Assembly: GCF_040219615.1 (NCBI RefSeq)
Contig: NZ_JAVJSE010000013.1
Coordinates: 248,001-312,000, forward strand
Reading direction: 5' to 3'
DNA from: Thalassobaculum_A sp040219615
GTDB taxonomy: Bacteria; Pseudomonadota; Alphaproteobacteria; Thalassobaculales; Thalassobaculaceae
Length of the DNA: 64,000 nucleotides
In this document: one piece after another, positions 35,025-43,556 of the stretch
Numbering within the stretch: position 1 is the stretch's first letter
Layout of the letters: every line of letters begins with the position of its first letter
The notes under the pieces: generated by a model
What the model was told of the DNA's origin: nothing
The model's input: only the letters and a program-made list of their open reading frames with translations
The model's database searches: none
Made by a program: the position numbers and the translations under genes

Positions 35025-35558
35025 TCACCGACTGTCGCGCAGCGACACCCAACGCAGGTCGATTATCTCGGTCTCGGCCTGCAGCACCGGAATCGCCGCC
35101 GACTTCGCGTAGACCGTCATGCCCACCATGTGGTCGGCGGGGCCGTCCGCCGGGCCGACCGGCAGCACCACCCGGTAGCCGGGCATGCGCTGGCCGGCGT
35201 TGGTCGGGTGCTGGGCATAGGTGTAGCAGGCCGCCGGCTCGGTCACGACGCGTCGCCAGCGCGCCAGGATGGCGGCCGCGCCGGCCGGCCGGAACAGGTC
35301 GCCGGCCCGCTTGCCGACGATGCTGCCGCCGTGACGCTCGTAGATCTCCTGGCCGGCGAGCCGGTATTCGAAGTCGGCGCCGCCGTCCATGGCGCGGACC
35401 ACGAACAGCCGCGACAGCGCCCAGGGCAGGTCGACCGGATCGATGTCCTCGAAGCACGGCATCCGGCGGCCGGCCGCCCTGGCGATCCAGTACGCCGCCA
35501 GCCGGCGCAGGTCGCCCGGGGCGTCGGCCGGGACCAGGTCGTCAGGCGAGTCGAGCAC
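35025..35558 (-). CDS. PAS-like domain protein, paralogue 1
   Basis: A 177-residue soluble protein of the alphaproteobacterial PAS_5-type family: LRRLAAYWIARAAGRRMPCFEDIDPVDLPWALS, then FEYRLAGQEIYERHGGSIVGKR and a final DHMVGMTVYAKS strand. The binding partner or ligand is unknown. GTG at 35558 has AAGGA upstream and matches the paralogue start. It is about 55 % identical by eye to the gene just upstream, so a tandem duplication is likely. Confidence 0.7.
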   Translation of the reverse strand: MLDSPDDLVPADAPGDLRRLAAYWIARAAGRRMPCFEDIDPVDLPWALSRLFVVRAMDGGADFEYRLAGQEIYERHGGSIVGKRAGDLFRPAGAAAILARWRRVVTEPAACYTYAQHPTNAGQRMPGYRVVLPVGPADGPADHMVGMTVYAKSAAIPVLQAETEIIDLRWVSLRDSR

Positions 35559-35698
35559 GGTCCGTCCTTCGCCTCGTCGGGAGCCGCCTTCTGCGCTCCG
35601 CCATCGGTCGCCTCCGGGGCATTTCGCCGATCGCCGAGGATAGAGCAACGGCCGACGGCGTCAGCAGGAATCCGGCGGGTCCGGGTCGCGGCCCCGGG

Positions 35699-36235
35699 TC
35701 AGCCCGCAGCCGACAGGTCGGCCCAGCGGATGTCGTGGGTCTCGGCGCCGCTGATCACGGCGCTGCCGGCCGCCGGGCGGCTCTCGAACACGGTCATGCC
35801 GATGATGTGGTCGACCGGGCCGCCTACCGGCCCCAGGGGCATCGCGATGCGCAGGCCCCTGATCCGGAGGCCGCTGGTGGTCGGGTGTTCGCCGACGACG
35901 TAGTAGGCGGCCGGCGACTCGACCACCCGGCGCCAGCGCGCGAACACCTCGGCCGCCGCACTCGCCTCCAGCAGGTCGCCGACGCGCTTGCCGGCGATCG
36001 CGCCCTGGTAGCGCAGGTTGATCGCCTCACCGGCCAGCCGGTAGACGAAGTCGCGCCCGCCGTCGAGGACCCTCACCACATAGACCCGCGACAGCGCCCA
36101 CGGGATCTCGACCGCGTCGATGTCGGCGAAGATCGGCATCTGGCGCCCTGCGGCCTTGGCGATCCAGTAGCCGGCGAACCGCCGGATATCGCCGGGCGCG
36201 TCGTCCGGGAGCAGGTCCTCCGGCGTGCGGAGCAT
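35699..36235 (-). CDS. PAS-like domain protein, paralogue 2
   Basis: A 178-residue paralogue of the 35025-35558 product, aligned over the full length: PDDAPGDIRRFAGYWIAKAAGRQMP, DIDAVEIPWALSRVYVVRVLDGG, YRLAGEAINLRYQGAIAGKRVGDLL and DHIIGMTVFES. ATG at 36235 is preferred over GTG at 36247. It lies 17 bp after the 2-hydroxyacid dehydrogenase gene on the same strand and may be co-transcribed. Confidence 0.7.
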   Translation of the reverse strand: MLRTPEDLLPDDAPGDIRRFAGYWIAKAAGRQMPIFADIDAVEIPWALSRVYVVRVLDGGRDFVYRLAGEAINLRYQGAIAGKRVGDLLEASAAAEVFARWRRVVESPAAYYVVGEHPTTSGLRIRGLRIAMPLGPVGGPVDHIIGMTVFESRPAAGSAVISGAETHDIRWADLSAAG

Positions 36236-36252
36236 GACTGGGTCCACTGCCG

Positions 36253-37239
36253 TCAGAACATCGTCTCGACGACCCGGTCCGGCGGGGTATGGCCGTCGGC
36301 GAAGGACCGGATGTTGACGATCACGCGCTCACCCATGTCGCGGCGCCCCTCGATGGTCGCCGACCCCATGTGCGGCAGCAGCACGGCGTTGTCGAGACCG
36401 AGCAGGTCCGGGTTGACCTGCGGCTCGTGCTCGTAGACGTCGAGGCCGGCACCGGCGATGCGCTTGTCGCGCAGCGCGTCGATCAGGGCCGCCTCGTCGA
36501 TCACCTCGCCGCGCGCGGTGTTGACGATATAGGCATGCGGCTGCATCAGGTCGATCCGGCGGCGGTTCAGCAGATGGTAGGTCGCCGGGGTGTGCGGGCA
36601 GTTGACCGACAGGATGTCCATCCGGCCGACCATCTGGTCCAGGTTGTCCCAGTAGGTCGCCTCGAGCTCGGCCTCCAGGTCCGGGTGCACCGGCCGGCGG
36701 TTGTGATAGTGGACCGACAGCCCGAAACCGCGGGCCCGGCGCGCCACCGCGGTGCCGATCCGCCCCATCCCGACGATGCCGAGGCGCTTGCCGTGGATCC
36801 GGTGGCCGAGCATCCCGGTCGGCGACCAGCCGGTCCAGGTGCCGGTGCGGATCAGCGCGCTGCCCTCGACGATGCGCCGCGGCACCGCCAGGATCAGCGC
36901 CATGGTCATGTCGGCGGTGTCCTCGGTCAGGACCCCGGGCGTGTTGGTGATGGTGATGTGCCGGGCCTTGGCGGCCCGCAGATCGATATGGTCGACGCCG
37001 GTGCCGAAGGAGGCGATCAGCTTCAGGCGGTCGCCGGCCTGCTGGATCAGCGCGGCGTCGATCCGGTCGGTGACCGTCGGCACCAGCACGTCGGCCTCGC
37101 GCATCGCCGCCGCCAGCTGGTCGTGGGTCATCGGCACGTCGGACAGGTTCAGGCGGGTCTGGAACAGCTCCATCATCCGGGTCTCGACCGGATCCGGCAG
37201 CTTGCGGGTGACGATGACCAGCGGCTTGCTATGCGGCAT
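36253..37239 (-). CDS. D-2-hydroxyacid dehydrogenase (glyoxylate/hydroxypyruvate reductase type)
   Basis: A 328-residue NAD(P)H-dependent oxidoreductase. The nucleotide loop GIVGMGRIGTAVARRARGFG is followed by the catalytic Arg in NTARGEVIDE, the Glu region YEHEPQVNPDLL and the His in LLPHMGSATIEGR. The N-terminal KPLVIVTRKLPDPVETRMMELF resembles glyoxylate reductases. ATG at 37239 has GGGAGG 6 nt upstream. Confidence 0.88.
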   Translation of the reverse strand: MPHSKPLVIVTRKLPDPVETRMMELFQTRLNLSDVPMTHDQLAAAMREADVLVPTVTDRIDAALIQQAGDRLKLIASFGTGVDHIDLRAAKARHITITNTPGVLTEDTADMTMALILAVPRRIVEGSALIRTGTWTGWSPTGMLGHRIHGKRLGIVGMGRIGTAVARRARGFGLSVHYHNRRPVHPDLEAELEATYWDNLDQMVGRMDILSVNCPHTPATYHLLNRRRIDLMQPHAYIVNTARGEVIDEAALIDALRDKRIAGAGLDVYEHEPQVNPDLLGLDNAVLLPHMGSATIEGRRDMGERVIVNIRSFADGHTPPDRVVETMF

Positions 37240-37377
37240 GGAATCCTCCCGGGCCCTCGGTCTCCGTCGGCTCGCCGCGGGCCGCACCGGCTCGTGACCG
37301 TCCAGGCATCGGTTAGCAGGGCCGCGACCGGCTGTCACCTGTCCCGTGCGGTCGAGCTTATATCGTAGGCGCGCCGC

Positions 37378-37406
37378 TTAACGAGCGCTATGGATAGCGG
37401 TATAAG
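37378..37406 (+). promoter_or_regulatory. Sigma-70 promoter of the SH3-domain gene
   Basis: TTAACG and TATAAG are separated by 17 bp, 15 bp upstream of the ATG at 37422, in an AT-rich patch of the divergent intergenic region. Confidence 0.5.
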
Positions 37407-37421
37407 CGATCGACGACAGGG

Positions 37422-37958
37422 ATGATGACCGGATCGATGCGACCCGCCGCGCTACTCGCCATTCTCGCCCTGACGACGGCCATCGGGCTGGCCGCCGGCA
37501 CGGCTCCGCGACCGCTGCTGGCCGCCACTGTCGGGATCGAGACCGGCCTGCCGATCCCGCGCTACGTGACCCTGCGCGCGCGGGAGGTCAATGTGCGCGC
37601 CGGGCCCGGGGTGCGCTATCCGATCGACTGGGTCTACCAGCGCCCGAACCTGCCGGTCGAGGTGATCGCCGAGTTCGATACCTGGCGCAAGATCCGCGAT
37701 CCCGACGGCACCGAGGGCTGGGTGCACCAGTCGATGCTGTCGGGCCGGCGGACCGTGGTGGTGATCGGCGGCGAGCATCTGCTGCGCCGAACGCCCGACC
37801 CGGCGGCGGCGCCGGTCGCCCGCCTGGAAGCCGGGGTAATCGGCTGGCTGGACGGCTGCCGCAGGGACTGGTGCGAGATCGATGTCGGCGGCCTCGACGG
37901 CTGGATCCAGCGCGCCCATATCTGGGGCGTACGCGCCGACGAGGTGGCGAGGAAATAG
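37422..37958 (+). CDS. Secreted bacterial SH3-domain protein
   Basis: A 178-residue exported protein with a signal peptide (AALLAILALTTAIGLAAGTA) and two SH3-like units. The first carries LRAREVNVRAGPGVRYPIDWVY and GTEGWVHQSMLSGRRTV. The second carries LLRRTPDPAAAPVARLEAGVIGWL and GWIQRAHIWGV. Such proteins bind cell-wall peptides and are common in Alphaproteobacteria. It is divergent from the 2-hydroxyacid dehydrogenase gene. Starts at 37422, 37425 or 37437 are all possible. Confidence 0.82.
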   Translation: MMTGSMRPAALLAILALTTAIGLAAGTAPRPLLAATVGIETGLPIPRYVTLRAREVNVRAGPGVRYPIDWVYQRPNLPVEVIAEFDTWRKIRDPDGTEGWVHQSMLSGRRTVVVIGGEHLLRRTPDPAAAPVARLEAGVIGWLDGCRRDWCEIDVGGLDGWIQRAHIWGVRADEVARK

Positions 37959-37997
37959 CCGCAGCCGGCCGCGTCCCCTGATTGCGGACCCGTTGGA

Positions 37998-38591
37998 TCA
38001 GTCGAAGTCCTTCGCCAGCGCCGCCCGCACGTCGTCGGTCAGCACCGTCATGTGGGCGTAGGCCGGGTGCTTGACGCCCAGCGTCACCTCGGTCCCCGGC
38101 GCTGCGAAGGCCGCGGCCTGCGCGTCGGTGAAGGGGAAGTGCAGGAACTGCACCGAGGAGGCCTTGCCGTCGGCGGTCGTGCGGTCGACGTCCGCCTCGG
38201 CGGTGGCGACGATCTCCTGCCCGGCGAGCCGCAGGAACACGGTCTCCTCGACGCCGCCGAGCTTCGACAGCACCGCCTTGCGCAGATCGGGGTTGTCGAT
38301 CTCGAACATCAGGGTGGCGACCAGTTCGCGGCCGTTCGGGATCAGCGGGTTGTAGGCTTCCAGCTCGTCCGGGATCTGCGCCTCGCCGCCGCGCTCGATG
38401 AACAGCATCTCGTGGATCTGCTGCCACATCGTCTCGTAGTTCTCGAAGTAGAAGGTCGCGTGCGGGCCGAGCGGCACCCGGCGGTTGCGCTTGATCCCGA
38501 CCAGCGCCTTCCGCTTCTCGGCCCGGACCTTGGCGTACTCGGCCATGTCCAGGATGTCGGCGCGGGTGATCTCCTTCGCCATGACGGTCAT
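37998..38591 (-). CDS. DUF3501 family protein
   Basis: A 197-residue soluble protein matching the DUF3501 pattern: ITRADILDMAEYAKVRAEKRK, GPHATFYFENYETMWQQIHEMLFIE and ELEAYNPLIPNGRELVATLM. Its function is unknown. The family is typically encoded with rubrerythrin and a heterodisulfide-reductase-like Fe-S protein, exactly as here (38656 and 40074). ATG at 38591 has AGGAG 9 nt upstream; ATG at 38582 is an alternative. Confidence 0.8.
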   Translation of the reverse strand: MTVMAKEITRADILDMAEYAKVRAEKRKALVGIKRNRRVPLGPHATFYFENYETMWQQIHEMLFIERGGEAQIPDELEAYNPLIPNGRELVATLMFEIDNPDLRKAVLSKLGGVEETVFLRLAGQEIVATAEADVDRTTADGKASSVQFLHFPFTDAQAAAFAAPGTEVTLGVKHPAYAHMTVLTDDVRAALAKDFD

Positions 38592-38655
38592 TCCTCTGTT
38601 CTCCTCGGCCCGGCCGCGGCGACCGGGCACCGTGATTCGATTGTTTCGGTTCCGG

Positions 38656-39993
38656 TCAGAGCCCGTAGGCCCGCGCGAACAGCTCGATCGGATGGTGCGT
38701 GACCGCCGGGATCGCGGCCTCGCCGTCGACCCGCTCCATGCCCTGGCGGATATGGTCGGCGGCCAGCGGACAGCCCGACGCCAGGTAGGCCTTGCCGGCC
38801 TGCCGGGCCTGGCGGGCGACCGGCTTGCCGACCTTCAGGGCGACCTCGAAATTGTCCTTCATGACGCCCCAGGAGCCGCCATGGCCGGAGCAGCGCTCGA
38901 TCACCTTGAGGTCGGCCTCGGGGATCAGCTTCAGCAGCTCGGTCGACTTCTGGCCGATGTTCTGGGCGCGGGCGTGACAGGCGATGTGCAGCGTCACGCC
39001 GCCGTCGAGCGGCCCGAGGCCCGCAGCCAGGCCCTCCTTGCGGGCGATCCCGACGACGTATTCGTCGATGTCGCGGGTCGCCGCCGACAGCGCCCTGACG
39101 TTTTCGTCGTCCGGGCACAGCAGCGGCCACTCGAACTTCAGCATCAGCACGCAGGACGGCACCAGGCCGATCACCGTCCAGCCCTCGTCGACCCGGGGCC
39201 GCAGCTCGGCCGCGACCTTGGCCGCGGTCTCGGCGACCCGGGCCAGGTCGCCGTGCTCCATCTGCGGCATGCCGCAGCAGGACGGATAGACGACCTCGGT
39301 CTCGACCCCGTTGTGCGCCAGCACCTTGCGGGCGGCAATGCCGATGTCGGGGTCGTTGTAGTTCGAGAAACAGGTGGCATAGAGCAGCGCCCTGCGGCCG
39401 AACGCCGGGGCCTCGCGGTTGACCTCGGGCACCTCGCTCCGGGCCTGCAGCGTCAGGGGGCGGGCGTGGTACTTCGGCAGCTCGGCGTCGCGATGCACGC
39501 CCAGGGCCTTCTCGATCAGCGGCCGGGTCAGGCGGTTCGCGTTGTCGCTCGCCCAGTTGCAGAGCCCGGCGACCGGGCGCGCCAGGCTGCCGTTGCGGTC
39601 GGTCTCGGTCAGCTCGCGCTCGCCCCGGGGGATCAGGCCCTTCTTCAGCTCGACCGCCCGGTAGCGCAGCATCAGGTGTGGGAAGTCGAGGTTGAACTCG
39701 TGCGGCGGCACGTAGGGGCACTTGGTCAGGAAGCACATGTCGCAGAGCGTGCAGGCGTCCACGACCGGCTTGAAGTCGGCACTGGCGACGGTGTCGAGCT
39801 CGCCGCTCTCGGATTCGTCGATCAGGTCGAACAGCCGCGGGAAGCTGTCGCACAGGTTGAAGCAGCGCCGGCAGCCGTGGCAGATGTCGAAGATCCGGCG
39901 CATCTCCTCGTCGAGCGCGGCCTCGTCGTAGAAGCCGGGGTCCTGCCAGGCGATCGGGTGACGGATCGGGGCTTCCAGGCTGCCTTCGGCCAT
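38656..39993 (-). CDS. Heterodisulfide-reductase-related Fe-S oxidoreductase
   Basis: A 445-residue protein with two ferredoxin-type clusters near the N-terminus (CHGCRRCFNLC and CTLCDMCFLTKCPY) and two CCG-type cluster domains in the rest (YPSCCGMPQMEHGD, then CHARAQNIG with ERCSGHGGSWG). This is the layout of GlpC/HdrD-like proteins that pass electrons between quinone and thiol or substrate sites. Grouped with rubrerythrin and DUF3501, it may supply electrons to a peroxide-reducing system, which is inference. ATG at 39993. Confidence 0.85.
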   Translation of the reverse strand: MAEGSLEAPIRHPIAWQDPGFYDEAALDEEMRRIFDICHGCRRCFNLCDSFPRLFDLIDESESGELDTVASADFKPVVDACTLCDMCFLTKCPYVPPHEFNLDFPHLMLRYRAVELKKGLIPRGERELTETDRNGSLARPVAGLCNWASDNANRLTRPLIEKALGVHRDAELPKYHARPLTLQARSEVPEVNREAPAFGRRALLYATCFSNYNDPDIGIAARKVLAHNGVETEVVYPSCCGMPQMEHGDLARVAETAAKVAAELRPRVDEGWTVIGLVPSCVLMLKFEWPLLCPDDENVRALSAATRDIDEYVVGIARKEGLAAGLGPLDGGVTLHIACHARAQNIGQKSTELLKLIPEADLKVIERCSGHGGSWGVMKDNFEVALKVGKPVARQARQAGKAYLASGCPLAADHIRQGMERVDGEAAIPAVTHHPIELFARAYGL

Positions 39994-40031
39994 CGGGTCC
40001 TCGCGGGGAGCGCTACGTTACGCGAATGAAA

Positions 40032-40064
40032 CGACGGCCCCGGCGGGTTGCCCCGGGGCCGTCG
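40032..40064 (-). terminator. Intrinsic terminator after rubrerythrin
   Basis: A 12-bp perfect stem CGACGGCCCCGG/CCGGGGCCGTCG with a 9-nt loop, followed on the minus strand by TTTCATT. It lies 10 bp past the rubrerythrin stop and upstream of the Fe-S gene, so rubrerythrin mRNA may outnumber the downstream message. Confidence 0.65.
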
Positions 40065-40073
40065 GGTCGATGC

Positions 40074-40496
40074 TCAGGCGTCGAGGCCGTCGAGCGCCTT
40101 CTGGAAGCGGCCGGCGTGGCTCTTCTCGGCCTTCGCCAGGGTCTCGAACCAGTCGGCGATCTCGTCGAAGCCCTCGTCGCGGGCCGAACGCGCCATGCCC
40201 GGGTACATGTCGGTGTACTCGTGGGTCTCGCCCGCGATCGCCGCCTTCAGGTTCAGCGAAGTGTCGCCGATCGGCTCGCCGGTCGCCGGGTCGCCGACCT
40301 CCTCCAGGAACTCGAGGTGGCCGTGGGCGTGGCCGGTCTCGCCCTCGGCGGTCGACCGGAACACGGCGGCGACGTCGTTGTAGCCCTCGACGTCGGCCTT
40401 CTGGGCGAAGTACAGATAGCGGCGGTTGGCCTGCGACTCGCCGGCGAACGCGGCCTTCAGGTTTTCCTCGGTCTTCGAGCCCTTGAGCTGGGTCAT
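40074..40496 (-). CDS. Rubrerythrin (erythrin domain only)
   Basis: A 140-residue four-helix di-iron protein that reduces hydrogen peroxide or stores iron. The iron ligands are visible in ENLKAAFAGESQANRRYLYF, FRSTAEGETGHAHGHLEFL, AAIAGETHEYTDMYPGM and AKAEKSHAGRF. The C-terminal rubredoxin domain (CxxC pairs) is missing, so another protein must give electrons; the Fe-S protein downstream is a candidate. ATG at 40496 has GGAGAGG upstream. The promoter region carries an Irr-box-like motif. Confidence 0.9.
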   Translation of the reverse strand: MTQLKGSKTEENLKAAFAGESQANRRYLYFAQKADVEGYNDVAAVFRSTAEGETGHAHGHLEFLEEVGDPATGEPIGDTSLNLKAAIAGETHEYTDMYPGMARSARDEGFDEIADWFETLAKAEKSHAGRFQKALDGLDA

Positions 40497-40626
40497 GCGC
40501 CTCTCCAGTAGACGGTTACGGAAACGGACGAGCCCTGGAACTGCCGGGGTGGCGCGCCATGGCGACACCTGCCCGGCGACGGGCTTGGCCGTCTTATATG
40601 AATCGTCGGCCCACGCGGTCAATCTG

Positions 40627-40643
40627 TTTTGAATCGTTCCAAT
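40627..40643. promoter_or_regulatory. Irr-box (ICE)-like motif upstream of rubrerythrin
   Basis: TTTTGAA-TCG-TTCCAAT resembles the iron control element TTTAGAA-N3-TTCTAAA, with 6 of 7 and 5 of 7 matches in the two arms. It lies 131 bp upstream of the rubrerythrin start in the 300-bp divergent gap (40497-40796), which otherwise holds no gene. An Irr gene is encoded 3 kb away. Confidence 0.45.
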
Positions 40644-40796
40644 TCGTGCTCAAGCTGAACGAAAATGTACATGGCGGCGGCGCGCCGATTCGCCGCCCCG
40701 GACCGCCACGACCGCGCCCGCCGGAACCGTCGCCGGACCGGCGACGCCGAGCGATGAGAGCGAGTATTCATGCCGGCCTCCCGACCGAGGGTCCCC

Positions 40797-41648
40797 ATGC
40801 CGACCGATGATCCGCGATACACCCACCGCCGTCTGCCGATGCGCCGCGACGAGGCCCTGGAAGCCGGTCGGCGGATGCACGAGGCGACCGCCGACCCGAC
40901 GAACCCGCAAGGCGCGTGGTCGGCGACGCTCGCCGGCTTCAGGCTGCGCTGCGGCCTGGTCGACCGCTATCTCCGCGAATGCTTCGGCAGCACCGTGCAG
41001 GCCGGCCCCTTCAAGGGCATGCAGTACGGCGGCCGATCGGCGGGCTCGATGTACAGCCCGAAGATCCTCGGCAGCTACGAGCAGGAGTTGCACCCCTACA
41101 TCGAGGCCCTGCCGCGCTACCGGCGCTTCGTGAACATCGGCTGCGCCGAGGGCTACTATGCCGTCGGCGCCCGCCTGGTGGCTCCCGACGTCGAGGTCCA
41201 CGCCTTCGACATCGATCCGGAGGCGCGCCGGCTGTGCGCCGAGCTGGCCGCCGTCAACGGGGTGGCCGACGGCCTGCGGATCGGCGAGCGCTGCGACCCG
41301 GCGACGCTGGCGGAGCTGGCCGGACCCGGAACCCTGGTCATGGTCGACATCGAGGGTGCCGAGGTCGCCCTGTTCGAGGCCTTGGACCCGGGCCGGGTCG
41401 CCGCGGACCTGATCGCCTACTGCGACTTCCTGGTCGAGACCCACAGCACGTTGAACCTCGGCCTGACACTGCCGGCGGTCCTCGATGCCCTCTCCGGCAG
41501 CCACGAGGTCACGATCGTCGACCAGCAGCCGCGCGACTGGAGCGGGATCCCCGAGTTGCTGCCGCTCGGGCAGATGGACCGCTTCCTGGCACAATGGGAA
41601 GGCCGCGGCCCGGAGCCCTGGGTGTTCGCAAAGGCACGCAGCGGCTGA
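40797..41648 (+). CDS. SAM-dependent methyltransferase-like protein
   Basis: A 283-residue protein. After a helical N-terminus there is a Rossmann methyltransferase core: FVNIGCAEGYYAVGARLVAP (motif I, about residue 108), EVHAFDIDPEARRLCAEL (acidic loop), LVMVDIEGAEVALFEAL (resembling FkbM-type proteins) and FLVETHSTLNLG. The substrate is unknown. ATG at 40797 has GAGGG 5 nt upstream; ATG at 40770 is possible. It is divergent from rubrerythrin. Confidence 0.7.
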   Translation: MPTDDPRYTHRRLPMRRDEALEAGRRMHEATADPTNPQGAWSATLAGFRLRCGLVDRYLRECFGSTVQAGPFKGMQYGGRSAGSMYSPKILGSYEQELHPYIEALPRYRRFVNIGCAEGYYAVGARLVAPDVEVHAFDIDPEARRLCAELAAVNGVADGLRIGERCDPATLAELAGPGTLVMVDIEGAEVALFEALDPGRVAADLIAYCDFLVETHSTLNLGLTLPAVLDALSGSHEVTIVDQQPRDWSGIPELLPLGQMDRFLAQWEGRGPEPWVFAKARSG

Positions 41649-41653
41649 GGCGA

Positions 41654-42295
41654 TCAGCCCGGCCGACTGTCGGCGAACAGGCGGTCGAGAGCGGCAACGG
41701 CGGCGGTCAGGTCGGTTATGCCGTGCATTGTGAGAAGCCGCGTCCGTCGCGGCCGGCGAAGCACGAAGCCGGTCGGGCCGGTGCCCTCGGCGGATAGCTG
41801 ACTGATGACAACGGTTCCCCGATCGCCGGTCCAGTTCTTTCGTTCCACCGACAATTGTCTGGAAGGCCGGAACGACGCTACTGACTGTCCGGTCCATCGG
41901 TTGAGGACGATGATGCGGACGTCGGTTATGGCGAAGTAAGTCCGCGCCGCAGCCGCCGCATCCCAGGCATGAAGGGCCAGCATGCGGGCTGCACCAAAGG
42001 CCGGGACCAACGCAAGCCACGCGAGCGCCATTGCGAACATCTGTTGGCCGGACAGCACCCCGATGACGAGGCCGGCCGAGACCATTCCGGCCGCTACTGC
42101 CCCGCGGAGGAGGGTCTGGTACAAGCCGTGCCCGGCGACAGCCCAGGGGCTGGGACGACCCGTCCAGACTATTTCCTCGCCCAATTGAAGAATGGAGCGG
42201 AGCAAATGGTGGGCGGCCCCGTCCGAACTGGATTCCGGGACGGGCTGCCAGCGGCTGCCGACGCCCGGGCCACCGTTCCGGCGGCTCACCGTCAT
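41654..42295 (-). CDS. PH-domain-like membrane protein, one repeat unit
   Basis: A 213-residue membrane protein: a short soluble N-terminus with LGEEIVWTGRPSP, two hydrophobic segments (about residues 63-105) and a bacterial PH-like domain (YFAITDVRIIVLNRW, RQLSVERKNWTGDRGTVVI). The same order of elements occurs twice in the upstream protein at 42292. Its ATG overlaps the stop of that gene (ATGA). The function is unknown; it may form a membrane complex with the upstream product. Confidence 0.65.
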   Translation of the reverse strand: MTVSRRNGGPGVGSRWQPVPESSSDGAAHHLLRSILQLGEEIVWTGRPSPWAVAGHGLYQTLLRGAVAAGMVSAGLVIGVLSGQQMFAMALAWLALVPAFGAARMLALHAWDAAAAARTYFAITDVRIIVLNRWTGQSVASFRPSRQLSVERKNWTGDRGTVVISQLSAEGTGPTGFVLRRPRRTRLLTMHGITDLTAAVAALDRLFADSRPG

Positions 42296-43539
42296 CGCCC
42301 GGGGGTTGCCAGAGCCAGACGCTCGATCGCTCCAGCCGCCTGTTGGACTCCGGAGACGCCCGGCAAGGTCAGTATCCGGTCCCGCGAACTGGGGCGATAC
42401 GACCCGCGCAGCCACGGAAATCGTCCTCCCGGGACGTCGGCGGCGACCAGACGAAGCACGATGGTCCCGCGGTCGCCGCCGCTCTTGCGTTCGACGCTCG
42501 CGATCTGGGAGGGAGCATACAACTCGGCCGAACGGCCCGGCCACAGACGCACAACCACGACGCGGGTGGTCGTGACGAAGTAGAAGTGCCTGGATGCCAG
42601 CAGAACCTCGGCCGCCGCGAAGAGCAGGGCCGCAGCCGCGCCGAACGCGGGGGCGATGGCGAAAAACCACAAGATCTGGGCCAGCCCGCCCACGAGATGA
42701 CCGACCGCAACCATACCAAGGGTGAGCATGGCCAACCCGAGGAACGGGCGGCACCGGTCCCCGACCAAAGCGAGCAGCCCCGGGCGACCGGCCCACACGA
42801 TCCGCTCGTCCCGAAGTAGAATCGAGGCGAGATAATCGAGGGCCTTCTCCTCCGCCGCGTCACCGACAATCGCACTGCGATGCATGGCGGGCGGGACAGC
42901 GCTACCGGTTCCCCCGGCGCCGACTTCCGCAACCCTGCGATCCAACCCCGATCCCGCCGGTTGCGCCATCAGGACGCTGATCGCGTCCATCGCCGCTCGA
43001 AAATTCCGGATACCGTACAACCCGTCGTCGAGAGAGGCGTATCGAACATTGCGACCGAAAATGTTCCCCCCGCGAGTATGGCGCAGCTTCACGGTCCCCC
43101 GGTCGCTATCGGCATCATAGCGAATGACACGGTCGAAGCTGGCCGGACAGATCACGATTTCCCGCCACCCGAACCAGCGGCGCGCGATCAGGACCCGTTC
43201 CGACGTGATCGCGTACACCGTCCGGCGAGCGCGAAGCCAAAACCACAGCGGGGACAGGGCCAGCGCGAGCGCCACACAGGCGAACAGCACTGCAAACGGA
43301 ATACCCAGGTAGTTTCGGGGTTCGCCCGACTCGTACAGATGCCAAGCTCCCAGAATTCCGAAGGCCGCCATCAGAACACCCCAGACGCCGGCGGGTAGTG
43401 TACGAAGAAAGACAGTGCGACGAGCAGGATGCCCCGCCCACACGATCACCTCATCGGGCGAAAGCCGAGTCCGCAGATGAAGAAGCAGAGGATGGTCGGG
43501 TGATGGAAACGCCGGTGTCGCGTCCTTGCTTCCCGCCAT
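42292..43539 (-). CDS. Membrane protein with two PH-domain-like repeat units
   Basis: A 415-residue protein made of two homologous halves. Each begins with an (E/D)-x-IVWAG(H/R)P motif, passes through two membrane helices and ends in a PH-like beta domain: YAITSERVLIARRWFGWREI with DSDRGTVKLRH in the first, YFVTTTRVVVVRLWPGRSAE with GGDRGTIVLRL in the second. The start is ATG at 43539, 17 bp after the irr stop. Irr, this gene and the next form an operon. The function is unknown; its irr linkage hints at an iron or envelope role, by position only. Confidence 0.65.
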   Translation of the reverse strand: MAGSKDATPAFPSPDHPLLLHLRTRLSPDEVIVWAGHPARRTVFLRTLPAGVWGVLMAAFGILGAWHLYESGEPRNYLGIPFAVLFACVALALALSPLWFWLRARRTVYAITSERVLIARRWFGWREIVICPASFDRVIRYDADSDRGTVKLRHTRGGNIFGRNVRYASLDDGLYGIRNFRAAMDAISVLMAQPAGSGLDRRVAEVGAGGTGSAVPPAMHRSAIVGDAAEEKALDYLASILLRDERIVWAGRPGLLALVGDRCRPFLGLAMLTLGMVAVGHLVGGLAQILWFFAIAPAFGAAAALLFAAAEVLLASRHFYFVTTTRVVVVRLWPGRSAELYAPSQIASVERKSGGDRGTIVLRLVAADVPGGRFPWLRGSYRPSSRDRILTLPGVSGVQQAAGAIERLALATPGR

Positions 43540-43556
43540 CGACCACCGGCCCGGTT

